A stretch of 64,000 bases of DNA. Source: JAXLQL01 sp046331625 (GTDB lineage Bacteria > Acidobacteriota > Terriglobia > Bryobacterales > Bryobacteraceae). Where the stretch lies: contig JAXLQL010000011.1 of NCBI GenBank assembly GCA_046331625.1, positions 62,001 through 126,000 of the forward strand, read 5' to 3'. The number at the start of each line of letters is the position of its first letter. The first letter of the stretch is position 1. The position numbers were made by a program, and so were the translations under genes. Shown one piece after another: positions 1-7,272 of the stretch. The notes beneath the pieces are model-generated. The model worked only from the letters and a program-made list of their open reading frames with translations. It did no database searches and was not told the origin of the DNA.

Positions 1-463
1 TATCATGCACCAGCACCACGTAGCCGCGCTTGGCCAGTTCGTTGGCCCACGCCATGCCGCCGTAGTAGCGCTGCTGGTGCTGAATCATCACCGGATGCTG
101 GTCCTTGGAGATTTGCGTGATCTTGCGGAGACCGAAGTATTTGTTTCCGCCGTGATCGTGCAGGCCGATTACGCCCGGAAGCTTGCCTTTGGCATTGGCG
201 GGCTTCAGCAGCAACGCTTCCGTAGGCGGACCATAGGGGAGGTTCCAGGTGAGGTGTTCGATGGCGAGGCCGTCGAACTCGATGTGATGTTGCACCGTTG
301 CCTGAGGCACGCCGCCCGAGGGCGGTTGCGCGAGCATCTCGAGATAGCGGCCGCGGGCGAGCTTGCGCCACGCTTCGAGGTTCTTGTGCTCGGCGCGGCG
401 AAAGGAAAGCCGCGGCGGATCGGAGACGAGTTTCGCGGCCCAGTCTCCATAGGCCCCAATCAT
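1..463 (-). CDS. alpha/beta hydrolase, esterase-like, N-terminal part
   Basis: The gene runs off the left edge, so only about 154 N-terminal residues are present and the nucleophile and catalytic His are missing. The ATG is at 463-461. The visible protein has a helical N-terminal segment rich in Arg and Lys, then a strand-turn segment with LPGVIGLHDHGGNKYFG, and ends in GYVVLVHD at the edge. The HDHGG stretch followed by a large-residue loop and a MAWANELAKRGYVVLVHD strand is typical of the acetyl-xylan-esterase/dienelactone-hydrolase side of the alpha/beta hydrolases, where it forms the oxyanion region before the nucleophile elbow. Substrate cannot be told. A 19-bp tandem duplication lies just upstream of its start. 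The family is inferred from the pattern; reading the rest of the gene would settle it. Confidence 0.72.
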   Translation of the reverse strand, partial: MIGAYGDWAAKLVSDPPRLSFRRAEHKNLEAWRKLARGRYLEMLAQPPSGGVPQATVQHHIEFDGLAIEHLTWNLPYGPPTEALLLKPANAKGKLPGVIGLHDHGGNKYFGLRKITQISKDQHPVMIQHQQRYYGGMAWANELAKRGYVVLVHD

Positions 464-514
464 GGTCGGCACGGTGAGAGGTTTGCTCCTGGATCTACGT
501 TACAGGGGCAATCG

Positions 515-552
515 CTCGCTGTGCAAATCCACCCTCGCTGTGCAAATCCACC
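515..552. repeat. 19-bp tandem direct repeat, two copies
   Basis: Two identical abutting copies of a 19-base unit (ctcgctgtgcaaatccacc) lie at 515-533 and 534-552, in the short gap between the start of the left-edge hydrolase and the end of the small membrane-peptide gene. It looks like a recent duplication in the 5' region of the hydrolase. No function can be assigned. Confidence 0.9.
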
Positions 553-556
553 AATG

Positions 557-670
557 TTACGCCCCGCCTAGCGGCTTCCGGCAAACCTCGATCACGAAGA
601 ACGCCAGCAGGAACCAGAACAGAATCTTCACCGCCACCACCAACTTGTCATGCCCTTTCACTGCTTGCAT
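557..670 (-). CDS. small single-pass membrane protein, 37 residues
   Basis: A short open reading frame opens with ATG at 670 behind a strong Shine-Dalgarno run (GGAGG, about 5 bases before the ATG) and closes with TAA at 557-559. The product has a basic N-terminal segment (MQAVKGHDK), one hydrophobic helix of about 20 residues rich in Phe, Leu and Val, and a basic tail (CRKPLGGA). That is the layout of a small inner-membrane protein. It reads in the same direction as the hydrolase downstream, about 95 bases away, so the two could share a transcript. I do not recognise the family. The Shine-Dalgarno and the clean helix are the only support. Confidence 0.5.
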   Translation of the reverse strand: MQAVKGHDKLVVAVKILFWFLLAFFVIEVCRKPLGGA

Positions 671-763
671 GGCGGACCTCCTTTCCTACCAAGCCTCCGA
701 AAGAGCAACCCGGCTGCCAATCCAGAGCCGGGCTTTGGCGAGCCGGGTGCACTCACGCAAGGC

Positions 764-1414
764 ATGAAACGCCTGCATGACCGTATCGAAGCCGGGCGTG
801 AATTGGCCCGCAAGCTTACCGCCTATTCGGGATCGAAGGAGTGCGTCGTGGTCGGGTTGCCGCGCGGCGGAGTGCCCGTGGCAGCCGAGATCGCCCGCGA
901 GCTTCGCCTTCCCCTCGACGTGTTCATGGTGCGCAAGCTGGGGGTTCCTTACCAGCCCGAACTCGCCATGGGCGCCATAGCGAGCGGCGGCGTACGCGTA
1001 ATGAATCCGTCGGTCGTCAGCGATCTCGGGATTTCGCTATCCGAAATCGAGAGCGTTGCGGCTACGGAGGCGAAGGAACTCGACCGTCGCGAGAAGCTTT
1101 ACAAGCCGCCGGGACCATCGCCGGGATTTCGCGACAAAGTGGTGATCGTGGTGGACGACGGCGTTGCTACGGGAGCCACCATGAGCGCGGCCATCGCCGC
1201 GTTGCGCAAACATCGGGTGCGCAAGGTGATTGTGGCCATTGGAGTTGCGCCGCCGGACACGATCGGCCGACTGTGGAACGAAGCCGACGAGGTGGTCTGC
1301 GTGCTCGAGCCGGATCCGCTCCAAGCGATCAGTCTCTGGTATGACGAGTTTCCGCAGGTGACCGATGATGAGGTGCGAAGCGCCTTGTCCACCGCTCACC
1401 CGGCAGCGGCGTGA
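764..1414 (+). CDS. phosphoribosyltransferase-family protein
   Basis: This 216-residue protein belongs to the type I PRTase fold. The PRPP-binding motif is VVIVVDDGVATGATMSAAI near residues 126-144, and a GLPRGGVPVAAEIAREL segment near the N terminus matches the stand-alone predicted phosphoribosyltransferases that are often linked to dienelactone hydrolases or erythromycin-esterase-like proteins. Substrate is unknown for these stand-alone forms. The reading frame is open further upstream, but the ATG at 764 puts the conserved block MKRLHDRIEAGRELARKL at the N terminus, as is usual for the family. Its 3' end overlaps the convergent PfkB-family gene by 19 bases, so there is no room for a dedicated terminator between them. 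Confidence 0.85.
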   Translation: MKRLHDRIEAGRELARKLTAYSGSKECVVVGLPRGGVPVAAEIARELRLPLDVFMVRKLGVPYQPELAMGAIASGGVRVMNPSVVSDLGISLSEIESVAATEAKELDRREKLYKPPGPSPGFRDKVVIVVDDGVATGATMSAAIAALRKHRVRKVIVAIGVAPPDTIGRLWNEADEVVCVLEPDPLQAISLWYDEFPQVTDDEVRSALSTAHPAAA

Positions 1415-2331
1415 GCTTCGATCCAAGCTTCCGTCGCGGCTCGATCGAGTAAGCCCGTGGTCGATCCCAGCGCGCCGACAACCAGCGCTCCCACGGCGTT
1501 GGCGAATCGCGCGCACTCGGCCAGCGGCGCGCCTTCTAGGCGGCGAACCAGGAACGCCCCCACGAAGCAGTCCCCCGCACCCGTGGAATCCACGACGTTG
1601 ACTGGGAACGCGGGAACGGAAGTCGCGGACGTTTCGTCGACCACGAGGCAACCGTCCGCGCCGAGCTTCACGATTACAACTCTGGCGCCGCCCGCACGCA
1701 GCGCGGTGGCGGCGGCCTCCGGCTCGCTCGAGCCGGTCAGCATCCGAGCCTCGTCCTCATTGACGAACAGCAGGTCCAGGTGGGGCAAGCAGGGTGAAAT
1801 CACCCGCATCCACTCGCCTCGACTATCCCAACCGGTGTCGAGCGACGTGGTCAATCCGGCTGCTCGGGCGCGACCCAGTGTCTCGCCTGCGTGGGGCCGC
1901 AGCAGCGGGAGCCCGAACGGGTTGGCCAAGTGGAAGTGCGCTGCGCCGCGAGTCAATTCCGGAGTGAATTCGATTGGCTCGGGAAAGGCGAGGCGGCTGG
2001 CTCCGGGGCGGTGCAGCAGTGCGCGTGCGCCATCGCTTCTGACGAGCACCGTGGTCGCCGAGGTGGGCGCGGCCGTGGTGCGTTCGATGCGGCTCGTGTC
2101 GGCGCCAACGCCTCCGAGCGCATCGAGCACGTGGGACGCAAACGGGTCCACGCCCACCGTCCCGAGTGTGCGCACGTGGCCGCCGAGCTTGGCAATGGCG
2201 AACGACGTATTGGCGCCGTTGCCTCCGAGGCTTTGCTCGAGATGCTCCACCCAGACGGTTGCGTTCCAGCGGATCTCCTCGACCGGCCGGGTAAGGATGT
2301 CGACCAGGAAGTTACCCGCGCAGACGATCAA
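1396..2331 (-). CDS. PfkB-family carbohydrate kinase
   Basis: A 311-residue sugar or nucleoside kinase of the ribokinase/PfkB family. The N-terminal GNFLVDILTRP opening and SLGGNGANTSFAIAKLG (the first PfkB signature) precede the C-terminal signature DSTGAGDCFVGAF, which holds the catalytic Asp and anion hole. Family enzymes phosphorylate sugars such as ribose or fructose, or adenosine; the substrate is not readable here. The start is a TTG at 2331 that directly follows the TAG of the upstream gene (TAGTTG), with an AAGGGG Shine-Dalgarno inside the upstream gene, so it is translationally coupled. It is the third gene of the DAHP synthase operon, an odd combination with no evident metabolic link. 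Confidence 0.88.
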   Translation of the reverse strand: MIVCAGNFLVDILTRPVEEIRWNATVWVEHLEQSLGGNGANTSFAIAKLGGHVRTLGTVGVDPFASHVLDALGGVGADTSRIERTTAAPTSATTVLVRSDGARALLHRPGASRLAFPEPIEFTPELTRGAAHFHLANPFGLPLLRPHAGETLGRARAAGLTTSLDTGWDSRGEWMRVISPCLPHLDLLFVNEDEARMLTGSSEPEAAATALRAGGARVVIVKLGADGCLVVDETSATSVPAFPVNVVDSTGAGDCFVGAFLVRRLEGAPLAECARFANAVGALVVGALGSTTGLLDRAATEAWIEAHAAAG

Positions 2332-3255
2332 CTACATGGACCCCTTGGCGATCGATTCGAGGAAGTCGCGCTCCACCGGCCAGCGGCCCACCACTCGCGT
2401 TCCATTCCTTTCGAAGCGGCCGGCGGTGAGGATTCCGCTCAAGTCGGTGGGGCTGGGCTTGGCCTTCTCGCGGGCGATCATCTTCTTGAGAAGGTCCGTC
2501 ATGTCCCCGAGTTGCTTCAGCGTCTTGTCGGCGTCGGCTTGCGAGGCGAACTGCGCCAGCATCTCGACTTCGAGCTTTTCCTGGTTCGATCCGATGCCGA
2601 GCGTCACCCGTTGTGCGTCTTTCACCGCCGTGAAGAAGGCGCGCGTGCCGGGCCTCATGGAATCGGTATTGGTGAGCACGCGCTTGGGCAAGCGGATCCA
2701 GAGAGGCTGCTCGGGAATGAAGAAGTCTGGAGGCACGGGCCTGAGCGCCATGGCCGCCGCGGCGCCTCCTCCGCTATCGGAGAAGGCAACGGCGAGCACG
2801 GTGGGCGCGATCATGAAGAACGAGATCCAGCGGCCGGGAGTGGAGGTTTCCGATTCGCAGTAGCCATTGAGGCAAGACGCGCCTTTGGAGATTCCGTATT
2901 GGCGAATCTGGTCCCACTGGAAGCGTCCGCGCAGCAGGAAGCAGGTCTTGTCGAAGCGAAAGCTGCCGACGATGGCGTCGAGGTCCTGGCGATAGTCGAA
3001 GCCAGTGGCTTTGACGAACTCGCGATAGTCGGTCTCCTCGGCGGCCGGGCTGCCGGCGATCATGTCGAGGAAGCCTGCTTGACGGAGCTTCTGCACGTCG
3101 GCGAACAGGTGCACGCCGTCTTCCTGGGCGGGGAGGCGCAGCAGCAGCGCCTGATCGGAGATGTCACGGCGGCTGCGCATCCATTCCATGACTCCGATGG
3201 CGCCGAAGCACAACACGGCCAGCGCCAGACAAACCTGCCAGGGGCGGAATCGCAT
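2332..3255 (-). CDS. membrane-anchored protein of unknown function
   Basis: A 307-residue protein with one N-terminal transmembrane helix (MRFRPWQVCLALAVLCFGAIGV) followed by a soluble, presumably extracytoplasmic domain. The ATG at 3255-3253 shares one base with the TGA of the DAHP synthase gene (TGATG), indicating translational coupling; the longer upstream frame would run inside the aro gene and is rejected. The soluble part contains repeated amphipathic blocks (for example RLPAQEDGVHLFADVQKLR and FRFDKTCFLLRGRF) that recur in secreted acidobacterial proteins, but I do not recognise a named domain. Middle gene of a three-gene operon with DAHP synthase and PfkB kinase. Confidence 0.75.
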   Translation of the reverse strand: MRFRPWQVCLALAVLCFGAIGVMEWMRSRRDISDQALLLRLPAQEDGVHLFADVQKLRQAGFLDMIAGSPAAEETDYREFVKATGFDYRQDLDAIVGSFRFDKTCFLLRGRFQWDQIRQYGISKGASCLNGYCESETSTPGRWISFFMIAPTVLAVAFSDSGGGAAAAMALRPVPPDFFIPEQPLWIRLPKRVLTNTDSMRPGTRAFFTAVKDAQRVTLGIGSNQEKLEVEMLAQFASQADADKTLKQLGDMTDLLKKMIAREKAKPSPTDLSGILTAGRFERNGTRVVGRWPVERDFLESIAKGSM

Positions 3256-4292
3256 CAGGCGAGCACCGCCTCCCGAACGCGAGACTTCTTCCACAACGCG
3301 ATGTAAGGCTCGAGGTCGGCCATGAGTTTGCGGAACGTCTCGAGATGGAGCGATTGCGCGCCGTCGCTGACGGCTTTTTCCGGACACGGGTGCACTTCCA
3401 TCAACAAGCCGTCGGCTCCGATGGCGACCCCTGCTTTGCACAACGGCGGCACGAGGCTGCGCTTTCCGGTGGCGTGGCTGGGGTCGAGGATCACGGGTAG
3501 GTGCGTCATCTCCTGCAAGACGGGGATGGCGGTGATGTCGCAGGTATTCCGGGTGGCGGTTTCGAAGGTGCGGATGCCGCGCTCGCAGAGCATCACGTCT
3601 TTGTTGCCGTGCGCCACCACATACTCGGCGGACATGAGCAGCTCTCGAATGGTGGAGCTCAATCCGCGCTTGAGCAGAATCGGTCTTCCGGCGCGGCCCA
3701 GTTGCTTGAGCAACGCGAAGTTCTGCATGTTGCGAGCGCCGATCTGGAGAATGTCGGCGTACTGAGCCACCATGGTCACGTCACGGTCGCTCATCACTTC
3801 GGTGATGATGGCGAGACCGGTTTCGGCGCGGGCCTTGGCGAGCAGCTTCAGACCTTCTTCCTCGAGGCCCTGAAAATCGTACGGGGACGTGCGCGGTTTG
3901 AAGGCGCCTCCGCGCAGCACCTTTCCACCAGCCGCGCGAACGGCGTGCGCCGACTCGAGGATCTGCTTCTCGCTCTCCACCGAGCAGGGGCCAGCCATTA
4001 CGACGAAATCTTCACCGCCGATCTCGAAGCCGAGCACGGGAATCCGGGTGCGCTCCTGCTTGTACTCCTTGCTTACGAATTTGTAGGGAGCCGAGATCCG
4101 CACGGCACGCTCAACTTGGGGCATCGCTTCGAGGGACTCGAGGCAGGCGGTGACATCGCCGACGCCGATGGCGGCAATGACCACGCGCTCGGCGCCTTCG
4201 ATGGTGTGGATCTTGTACCCGAAGTCGGTGATGCGCTGGCAAACGGCGTCGATCTCTTGCTTCGTACTGTGTTGCTGCATCGAAATGATCAT
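3255..4292 (-). CDS. aroF: 3-deoxy-7-phosphoheptulonate (DAHP) synthase, type I beta
   Basis: This 345-residue enzyme condenses phosphoenolpyruvate and erythrose 4-phosphate, the first step of the shikimate pathway. An N-terminal ferredoxin-like regulatory domain (about residues 1-75) precedes the barrel, as in Thermotoga-type enzymes that are feedback-inhibited by Tyr or Phe. Catalytic-site motifs are clear: MAGPCSVES, RGGAFKPRTSPYDFQG, ITEVMS, QIGARNMQN, LLKRGLSSTIRELLMSAEY, LDPSHATGKRSLVPPL and LLMEVHPCPEKAVSDGAQSL. The ATG at 4292 has an AAAGGAG Shine-Dalgarno 8 bases upstream; the longer frame reading through the attenuator hairpin is rejected. It is preceded by a Phe-rich leader peptide and terminator hairpin, so transcription is probably attenuated by Phe supply. 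The next gene is coupled. Confidence 0.95.
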   Translation of the reverse strand: MIISMQQHSTKQEIDAVCQRITDFGYKIHTIEGAERVVIAAIGVGDVTACLESLEAMPQVERAVRISAPYKFVSKEYKQERTRIPVLGFEIGGEDFVVMAGPCSVESEKQILESAHAVRAAGGKVLRGGAFKPRTSPYDFQGLEEEGLKLLAKARAETGLAIITEVMSDRDVTMVAQYADILQIGARNMQNFALLKQLGRAGRPILLKRGLSSTIRELLMSAEYVVAHGNKDVMLCERGIRTFETATRNTCDITAIPVLQEMTHLPVILDPSHATGKRSLVPPLCKAGVAIGADGLLMEVHPCPEKAVSDGAQSLHLETFRKLMADLEPYIALWKKSRVREAVLA

Positions 4293-4313
4293 TCGAATTG
4301 CTCCTTTGGACCC

Positions 4314-4349
4314 AAAAGCGAAAACCCACTCGCGCCGTACGAGTGGGTT
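4314..4349 (-). terminator. attenuator terminator hairpin upstream of aroF
   Basis: On the minus strand a perfect 10-bp stem (AACCCACTCG at 4349-4340 pairing with CGAGTGGGTT at 4332-4323) closes a 7-base loop and is followed by TTCGCTTTT, giving an interrupted T-run TTTTCGCTTTT at 4324-4314. It sits between the leader peptide stop and the aroF Shine-Dalgarno. It is read as the 3:4 hairpin of an attenuator, because the same arm 3 can pair instead with CGAGTGG at 4382-4376. Confidence 0.72.
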
Positions 4350-4438
4350 CCGGGAAAGATCAGGTAGGGCCAGCGCCACTCGCAGCCGGGGAAGGATCAG
4401 CGGCTAAATCGAAACGGAAACGAGTAGGCGAACCGCAT
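4323..4438 (-). promoter_or_regulatory. transcription attenuator (leader peptide, 1:2, 2:3 and 3:4 pairings)
   Basis: Four mutually exclusive segments are visible on the minus strand. Segment 1 (GCCTACTCG, 4429-4421) lies in leader codons 4-6. Segment 2 (CGAGTGGC, 4382-4375) is just after the leader stop. Segment 3 is CCCACTCG within 4349-4340, and segment 4 is CGAGTGGG within 4332-4323. Segments 1:2 pair with one bulge, 2:3 pair over 7 bases, and 3:4 form the terminator. A ribosome stalled at any of the four Phe codons would mask segment 1 and free 2 to pair with 3 (read-through). One reaching the stop codon would mask 2 and allow termination. This is the standard attenuation logic; its use here is inferred from the sequence. 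Confidence 0.7.
4397..4438 (-). CDS. Phe-rich attenuation leader peptide
   Basis: A 13-codon reading frame, MRFAYSFPFRFSR followed by TGA, lies 104 bases upstream of the aroF start. Four of its thirteen residues are Phe (one TTC and three TTT) and one is Tyr, as expected for a peptide that senses charged tRNA-Phe. Its stop is placed so that a terminating ribosome would cover segment 2 of the attenuator. There is no strong Shine-Dalgarno, only a weak AGG about 9 bases upstream. In a genome this rich in G+C, three TTT codons among thirteen is itself unusual. Confidence 0.75.
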   Translation of the reverse strand: MRFAYSFPFRFSR

Positions 4439-4452
4439 CTCAGGGAACCTAC

Positions 4453-4482
4453 ATGCTAGCGCCTTGGCGGGGCTGGGCACAA
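4453..4482 (-). promoter_or_regulatory. candidate promoter for the aroF leader
   Basis: On the minus strand TTGTGC (4482-4477) and TAGCAT (4458-4453) are separated by 18 bases. The leader ATG is 14 bases after the -10 hexamer, so the transcript would start only a few bases before the leader peptide. Each hexamer matches the sigma-70 consensus only in part; position relative to the attenuator is the main argument. Confidence 0.35.
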
Positions 4483-4524
4483 GTCGGGTGGCGGGCTCGG
4501 TGTCCGGAACAATGGCGATGGTGG

Positions 4525-5850
4525 CTATGGCGTTGCCGGCACCTGCGCCTGCGGGCTCCGCTGATACGGAGACTCGGTGATTCGCTCGCCCCGCAGGATC
4601 CTGGCCAGTTTCGCGGTCTGTCGCTCACCGTCGAACGTCTCCCAGAACCACGCATTGGGCCGTGACGTGCGCGGGCCCGGATCGAGAAACCGCAGGAGAC
4701 TCGCGTCGAACTCGGCGGGCGGAGTCTCGGGAAACGAAAACAGCGATTCGACGCCGCTCTGCTCGAGAATGCGCCGCGTCGGCGAGCCTGAGTCTGTGAA
4801 GGCAATCACCGGGCGCTCCGCGCAAAGATAGTCGAAGATCTTTGCCGGCACCTGAATGCTTTGGCCGGCTTCGTTGAGGTCGGCGAGCAGCAGGTAGTCG
4901 GCGGCGGCCATGCGTTTGTCCGCCTCGTCTTTGGGGATCCGCTCGGCGCTGGCGCGGTAGCAGCCCAGTTGCGCGAGGCGATCGGCAACTTCCCGATACG
5001 GCTCGATGGAAGATGGATCGACCCACCCGGTCTGTTCGAAGACAATGCCGGCGGGGTCGAGGCGGCCTCCCCGGATCAGCCGGTCAAGAGCGGTCAGTAG
5101 CCCGCCCGGATGCCTTCCCTGGTAAAACGTGCCGACGTGCGCGATGACGCGCCGCGAGCGGGTGCTCGGCGGGAACGCGGTGAGGCGCTCTTCGGGAGCA
5201 AAGCCGTTCCAGATGATGTTGATGTCGGCGCCACGCTCGGGATGGTTCTTCATCCACAGTTGGCCCAGGCCATCCGTGTTGGCGATGAAGGCGTCGGCCT
5301 CGCGGAAAATTTGATTTTCGGCGAACCTGTCCCAGTTGAAGAACCAATCGGTTCGGCGGAATGGGTTGCCTGCGAGCGGATCGCGAAAGTCGGCGATCCA
5401 GCGAACCTTGCGCAAGCGGTGGACCCGCCATGCGACGATGTGTGTGGCCAGTGGGGGCGAGGTAGAAAGGATGGTGTGGGCGCCGGTGGAGTCTATCAGT
5501 TGCAGTGTCCGCTCCACGGCGGGCGGTACCCAGTCGGCTTCGTCATTCGATGGCAGCGCCACGCGTTGGGCGAAAGCGGCGCAGCGGATCATCGCCCGCG
5601 CCAGCTTCCCTGTGTGGGCATCGGGTACGCGATGAACCGACTCGTGGTGCGCCGGCAACTCCGGCCGCGCACAAACGACATAGGGCTCGAAGCCCTGCTT
5701 CGGCAGATAGCGGTGAAACCTCGCCGGCCGTGCCGCACCAGAAACGCCCTCTGGAGGAAAGCTGTGAGCGATCAGGATTATTGGAGAAGTCGGCACACCA
5801 AACCCTGTCTCCTTCTGCGCCGGGCCCTGCCCGGAGCTCTCGCCCTTCAT
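4525..5850 (-). CDS. glycosyltransferase, GT4-like
   Basis: A 441-residue GT-B glycosyltransferase. The N-terminal half begins SPIILIAHSFPPEGVSGAARP, the usual GT4 opening with a Gly-rich loop, and holds VRWIADFRDPLAGNPF, a motif of the exopolysaccharide and capsule GT4 group. The C-terminal half has the nucleotide-sugar region ADYLLLADLNEAGQSIQVPAKIFDYLCAERPVIAFTD, with the conserved Lys and Glu of the family. The ATG at 5850 is preferred over an upstream TTG at 5880 because the homologous part begins soon after. Neighbours are a deacetylase, an O-ligase and an exosortase, so it probably builds a surface polysaccharide repeat unit. A 238-base divergent control region separates it from the deacetylase. 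Confidence 0.85.
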   Translation of the reverse strand: MKGESSGQGPAQKETGFGVPTSPIILIAHSFPPEGVSGAARPARFHRYLPKQGFEPYVVCARPELPAHHESVHRVPDAHTGKLARAMIRCAAFAQRVALPSNDEADWVPPAVERTLQLIDSTGAHTILSTSPPLATHIVAWRVHRLRKVRWIADFRDPLAGNPFRRTDWFFNWDRFAENQIFREADAFIANTDGLGQLWMKNHPERGADINIIWNGFAPEERLTAFPPSTRSRRVIAHVGTFYQGRHPGGLLTALDRLIRGGRLDPAGIVFEQTGWVDPSSIEPYREVADRLAQLGCYRASAERIPKDEADKRMAAADYLLLADLNEAGQSIQVPAKIFDYLCAERPVIAFTDSGSPTRRILEQSGVESLFSFPETPPAEFDASLLRFLDPGPRTSRPNAWFWETFDGERQTAKLARILRGERITESPYQRSPQAQVPATP

Positions 5851-6088
5851 ATTAGAAAGAATATCAGCCGATTGGCCCAATCAACAACCGTTGGGAACCG
5901 CGAATTGCGCCAAAGTCACGCGAATGAGCGTAGTAGCGTGAAAAGATTTCCGAATCGGGGGTGGGGCTCCTCCGCCGGCGTGGTTGCCAGGTGACCCATC
6001 CGTACCGCGACCGGTACCTCCACCCGATAGATCGGCGGTTGTTTGCCTTAGTTTTATACGTCCTGTTATCCTGTCTCAAGGTCACCTA
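5851..6088. promoter_or_regulatory. divergent control region, GT4 versus deacetylase
   Basis: No gene is seen in these 238 bases. Two inverted repeats stand out: GATTGG-C-CCAATC at 5870-5882, 20 bases before the GT4 start, and GTACCG-cgac-CGGTAC at 6002-6017. A possible plus-strand promoter is TTGCCT (6043-6048) with TATCCT (6067-6072) at 18-base spacing, followed by an AAGGT Shine-Dalgarno for the GTG at 6089. The palindromes could be operators for a regulator of the polysaccharide locus; none is identified. Confidence 0.35.
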
Positions 6089-7198
6089 GTGAACGCGCTC
6101 TTCCGTTCTGCCAAGTTAGGACTGCTCGAAGCCTGCCGGTTTACCGGAGTCAATCGAGCCGTGCACGGTTCGCGCTGGCGATCCCGCCGTCTCCTGATCC
6201 TGTGCTACCACGGAATCTCGCTCGAAGACGAGCATGGCTGGCGGCCGCAACTGTTCCTGCCTCAGGACAAGTTCCGGCAGCACTTGGAGATACTGCGGGG
6301 GCTCGGTACGAACGTGCTTGCGTTTCCCGAGGCGATGGAGCGGCTCCGGACGGGTGATCTGCCACCGCGCGCCACAGCCATCACGTTTGACGACGGCTTC
6401 CACAACTACGCTGTAGCGGCGGCTCCGATTCTCGAGGAGTTCGGCTATCCGGCCACCCTCTACCTGACGACGTACTACGTGGACAACCAACTGCCGGTAC
6501 CCGAGGTGAGCGCCGGATACCTGCTGTGGAAGCACCGTGAGAAGCGAGCCGTGCTGGGGCGCGATCTCGGTTTCCGCGAGGATATCGAACTGGGGAGTCC
6601 AGAAGGCAGGGCCAAGGCGGTGGCCGCTCTCGCCCGCATGATGCCGAACTTGAACGCCGAGAACAAACATTCGTTGCTAGCCGCCATCGCGGACCGGTTG
6701 GACGTGGATTTCGACCGGTGGCAGGCCAAGCGGCTGTTCCACCTGATGAACCCAGCCGAGATCCGGCAGTTGTGCAAAGACCCGGCATTCGACCTCCAAA
6801 TGCACACGCACCGGCACCGCACGCCACGGGAGAAGGCTCCGTTCGTCCGCGAAATTCGCGACAATCGGGACCGTATCGAGGCCTTGTTCGGCAGGTCACC
6901 AGTGCACTTCTGCTATCCGAGCGGCGACTATGACATGCGCTTTCTGCCGTGGCTGCGCGAGTGCGGTGTGGAGACGGCCACCACGTGCATCGCGGGCTTG
7001 GCCTCACCCGGGCACGATCCACTCTTGCTGCCTCGCGCCCTGGACTGGGACGAGGTGACGGGAAGCGAGCTTCGCGGCTGGCAAAGCGGCACCGAGTTCC
7101 TGCTGCGCCGGGCGTACGAGCACGACCGCGTCTCGGCGGCCTCGACTCCGTCTGAGGGCGTGGCCCGCTCGCGTGTTCCCGAGGGTACAGCCGTCTGA
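6089..7198 (+). CDS. polysaccharide deacetylase (NodB homology), exosortase-locus type
   Basis: A 369-residue carbohydrate esterase family 4 protein that would remove N- or O-acetyl groups from a surface polysaccharide. NodB motif 1 is ITFDDGFHNY (catalytic Asp and metal-binding Asp), motif 2 is MHTHRHRTP (metal-binding His-x3-His), and motif 3 is VHFCYPSGDYD. The insert between motifs 1 and 2 (about 150 residues) is longer than in chitin deacetylases and typical of polysaccharide-locus members. The start is taken as GTG at 6089, with AAGGT 8 bases upstream; the longer frame from 5984 would read through the apparent promoter. It is followed after 74 bases by the O-ligase gene and probably co-transcribed with it, although TACAAT at 7245-7250 could be a separate -10. 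Confidence 0.85.
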   Translation: MNALFRSAKLGLLEACRFTGVNRAVHGSRWRSRRLLILCYHGISLEDEHGWRPQLFLPQDKFRQHLEILRGLGTNVLAFPEAMERLRTGDLPPRATAITFDDGFHNYAVAAAPILEEFGYPATLYLTTYYVDNQLPVPEVSAGYLLWKHREKRAVLGRDLGFREDIELGSPEGRAKAVAALARMMPNLNAENKHSLLAAIADRLDVDFDRWQAKRLFHLMNPAEIRQLCKDPAFDLQMHTHRHRTPREKAPFVREIRDNRDRIEALFGRSPVHFCYPSGDYDMRFLPWLRECGVETATTCIAGLASPGHDPLLLPRALDWDEVTGSELRGWQSGTEFLLRRAYEHDRVSAASTPSEGVARSRVPEGTAV

Positions 7199-7272
7199 TT
7201 CCTTCCCACGCGCCGAATTTCGTCCGATGAAGTAGGCAAGAGGGTACAATCAGATGGGAGGAGCCCGCCGGA

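Noticed and set aside
515..552. CRISPR-like repeat
   Set aside because: Only two abutting 19-bp copies without spacers.
650..763. Longer phosphoribosyltransferase starting at 650
   Set aside because: The extra 38 residues are low-complexity and overlap the Shine-Dalgarno and start of the small membrane-peptide gene on the other strand; the family begins at 764.
1457..3306. Long plus-strand open frames opposite the PfkB and membrane-protein genes
   Set aside because: They are composition-driven shadows (Arg/Ser/Pro-rich or Glu/Gly-rich) of real minus-strand genes with clear motifs.
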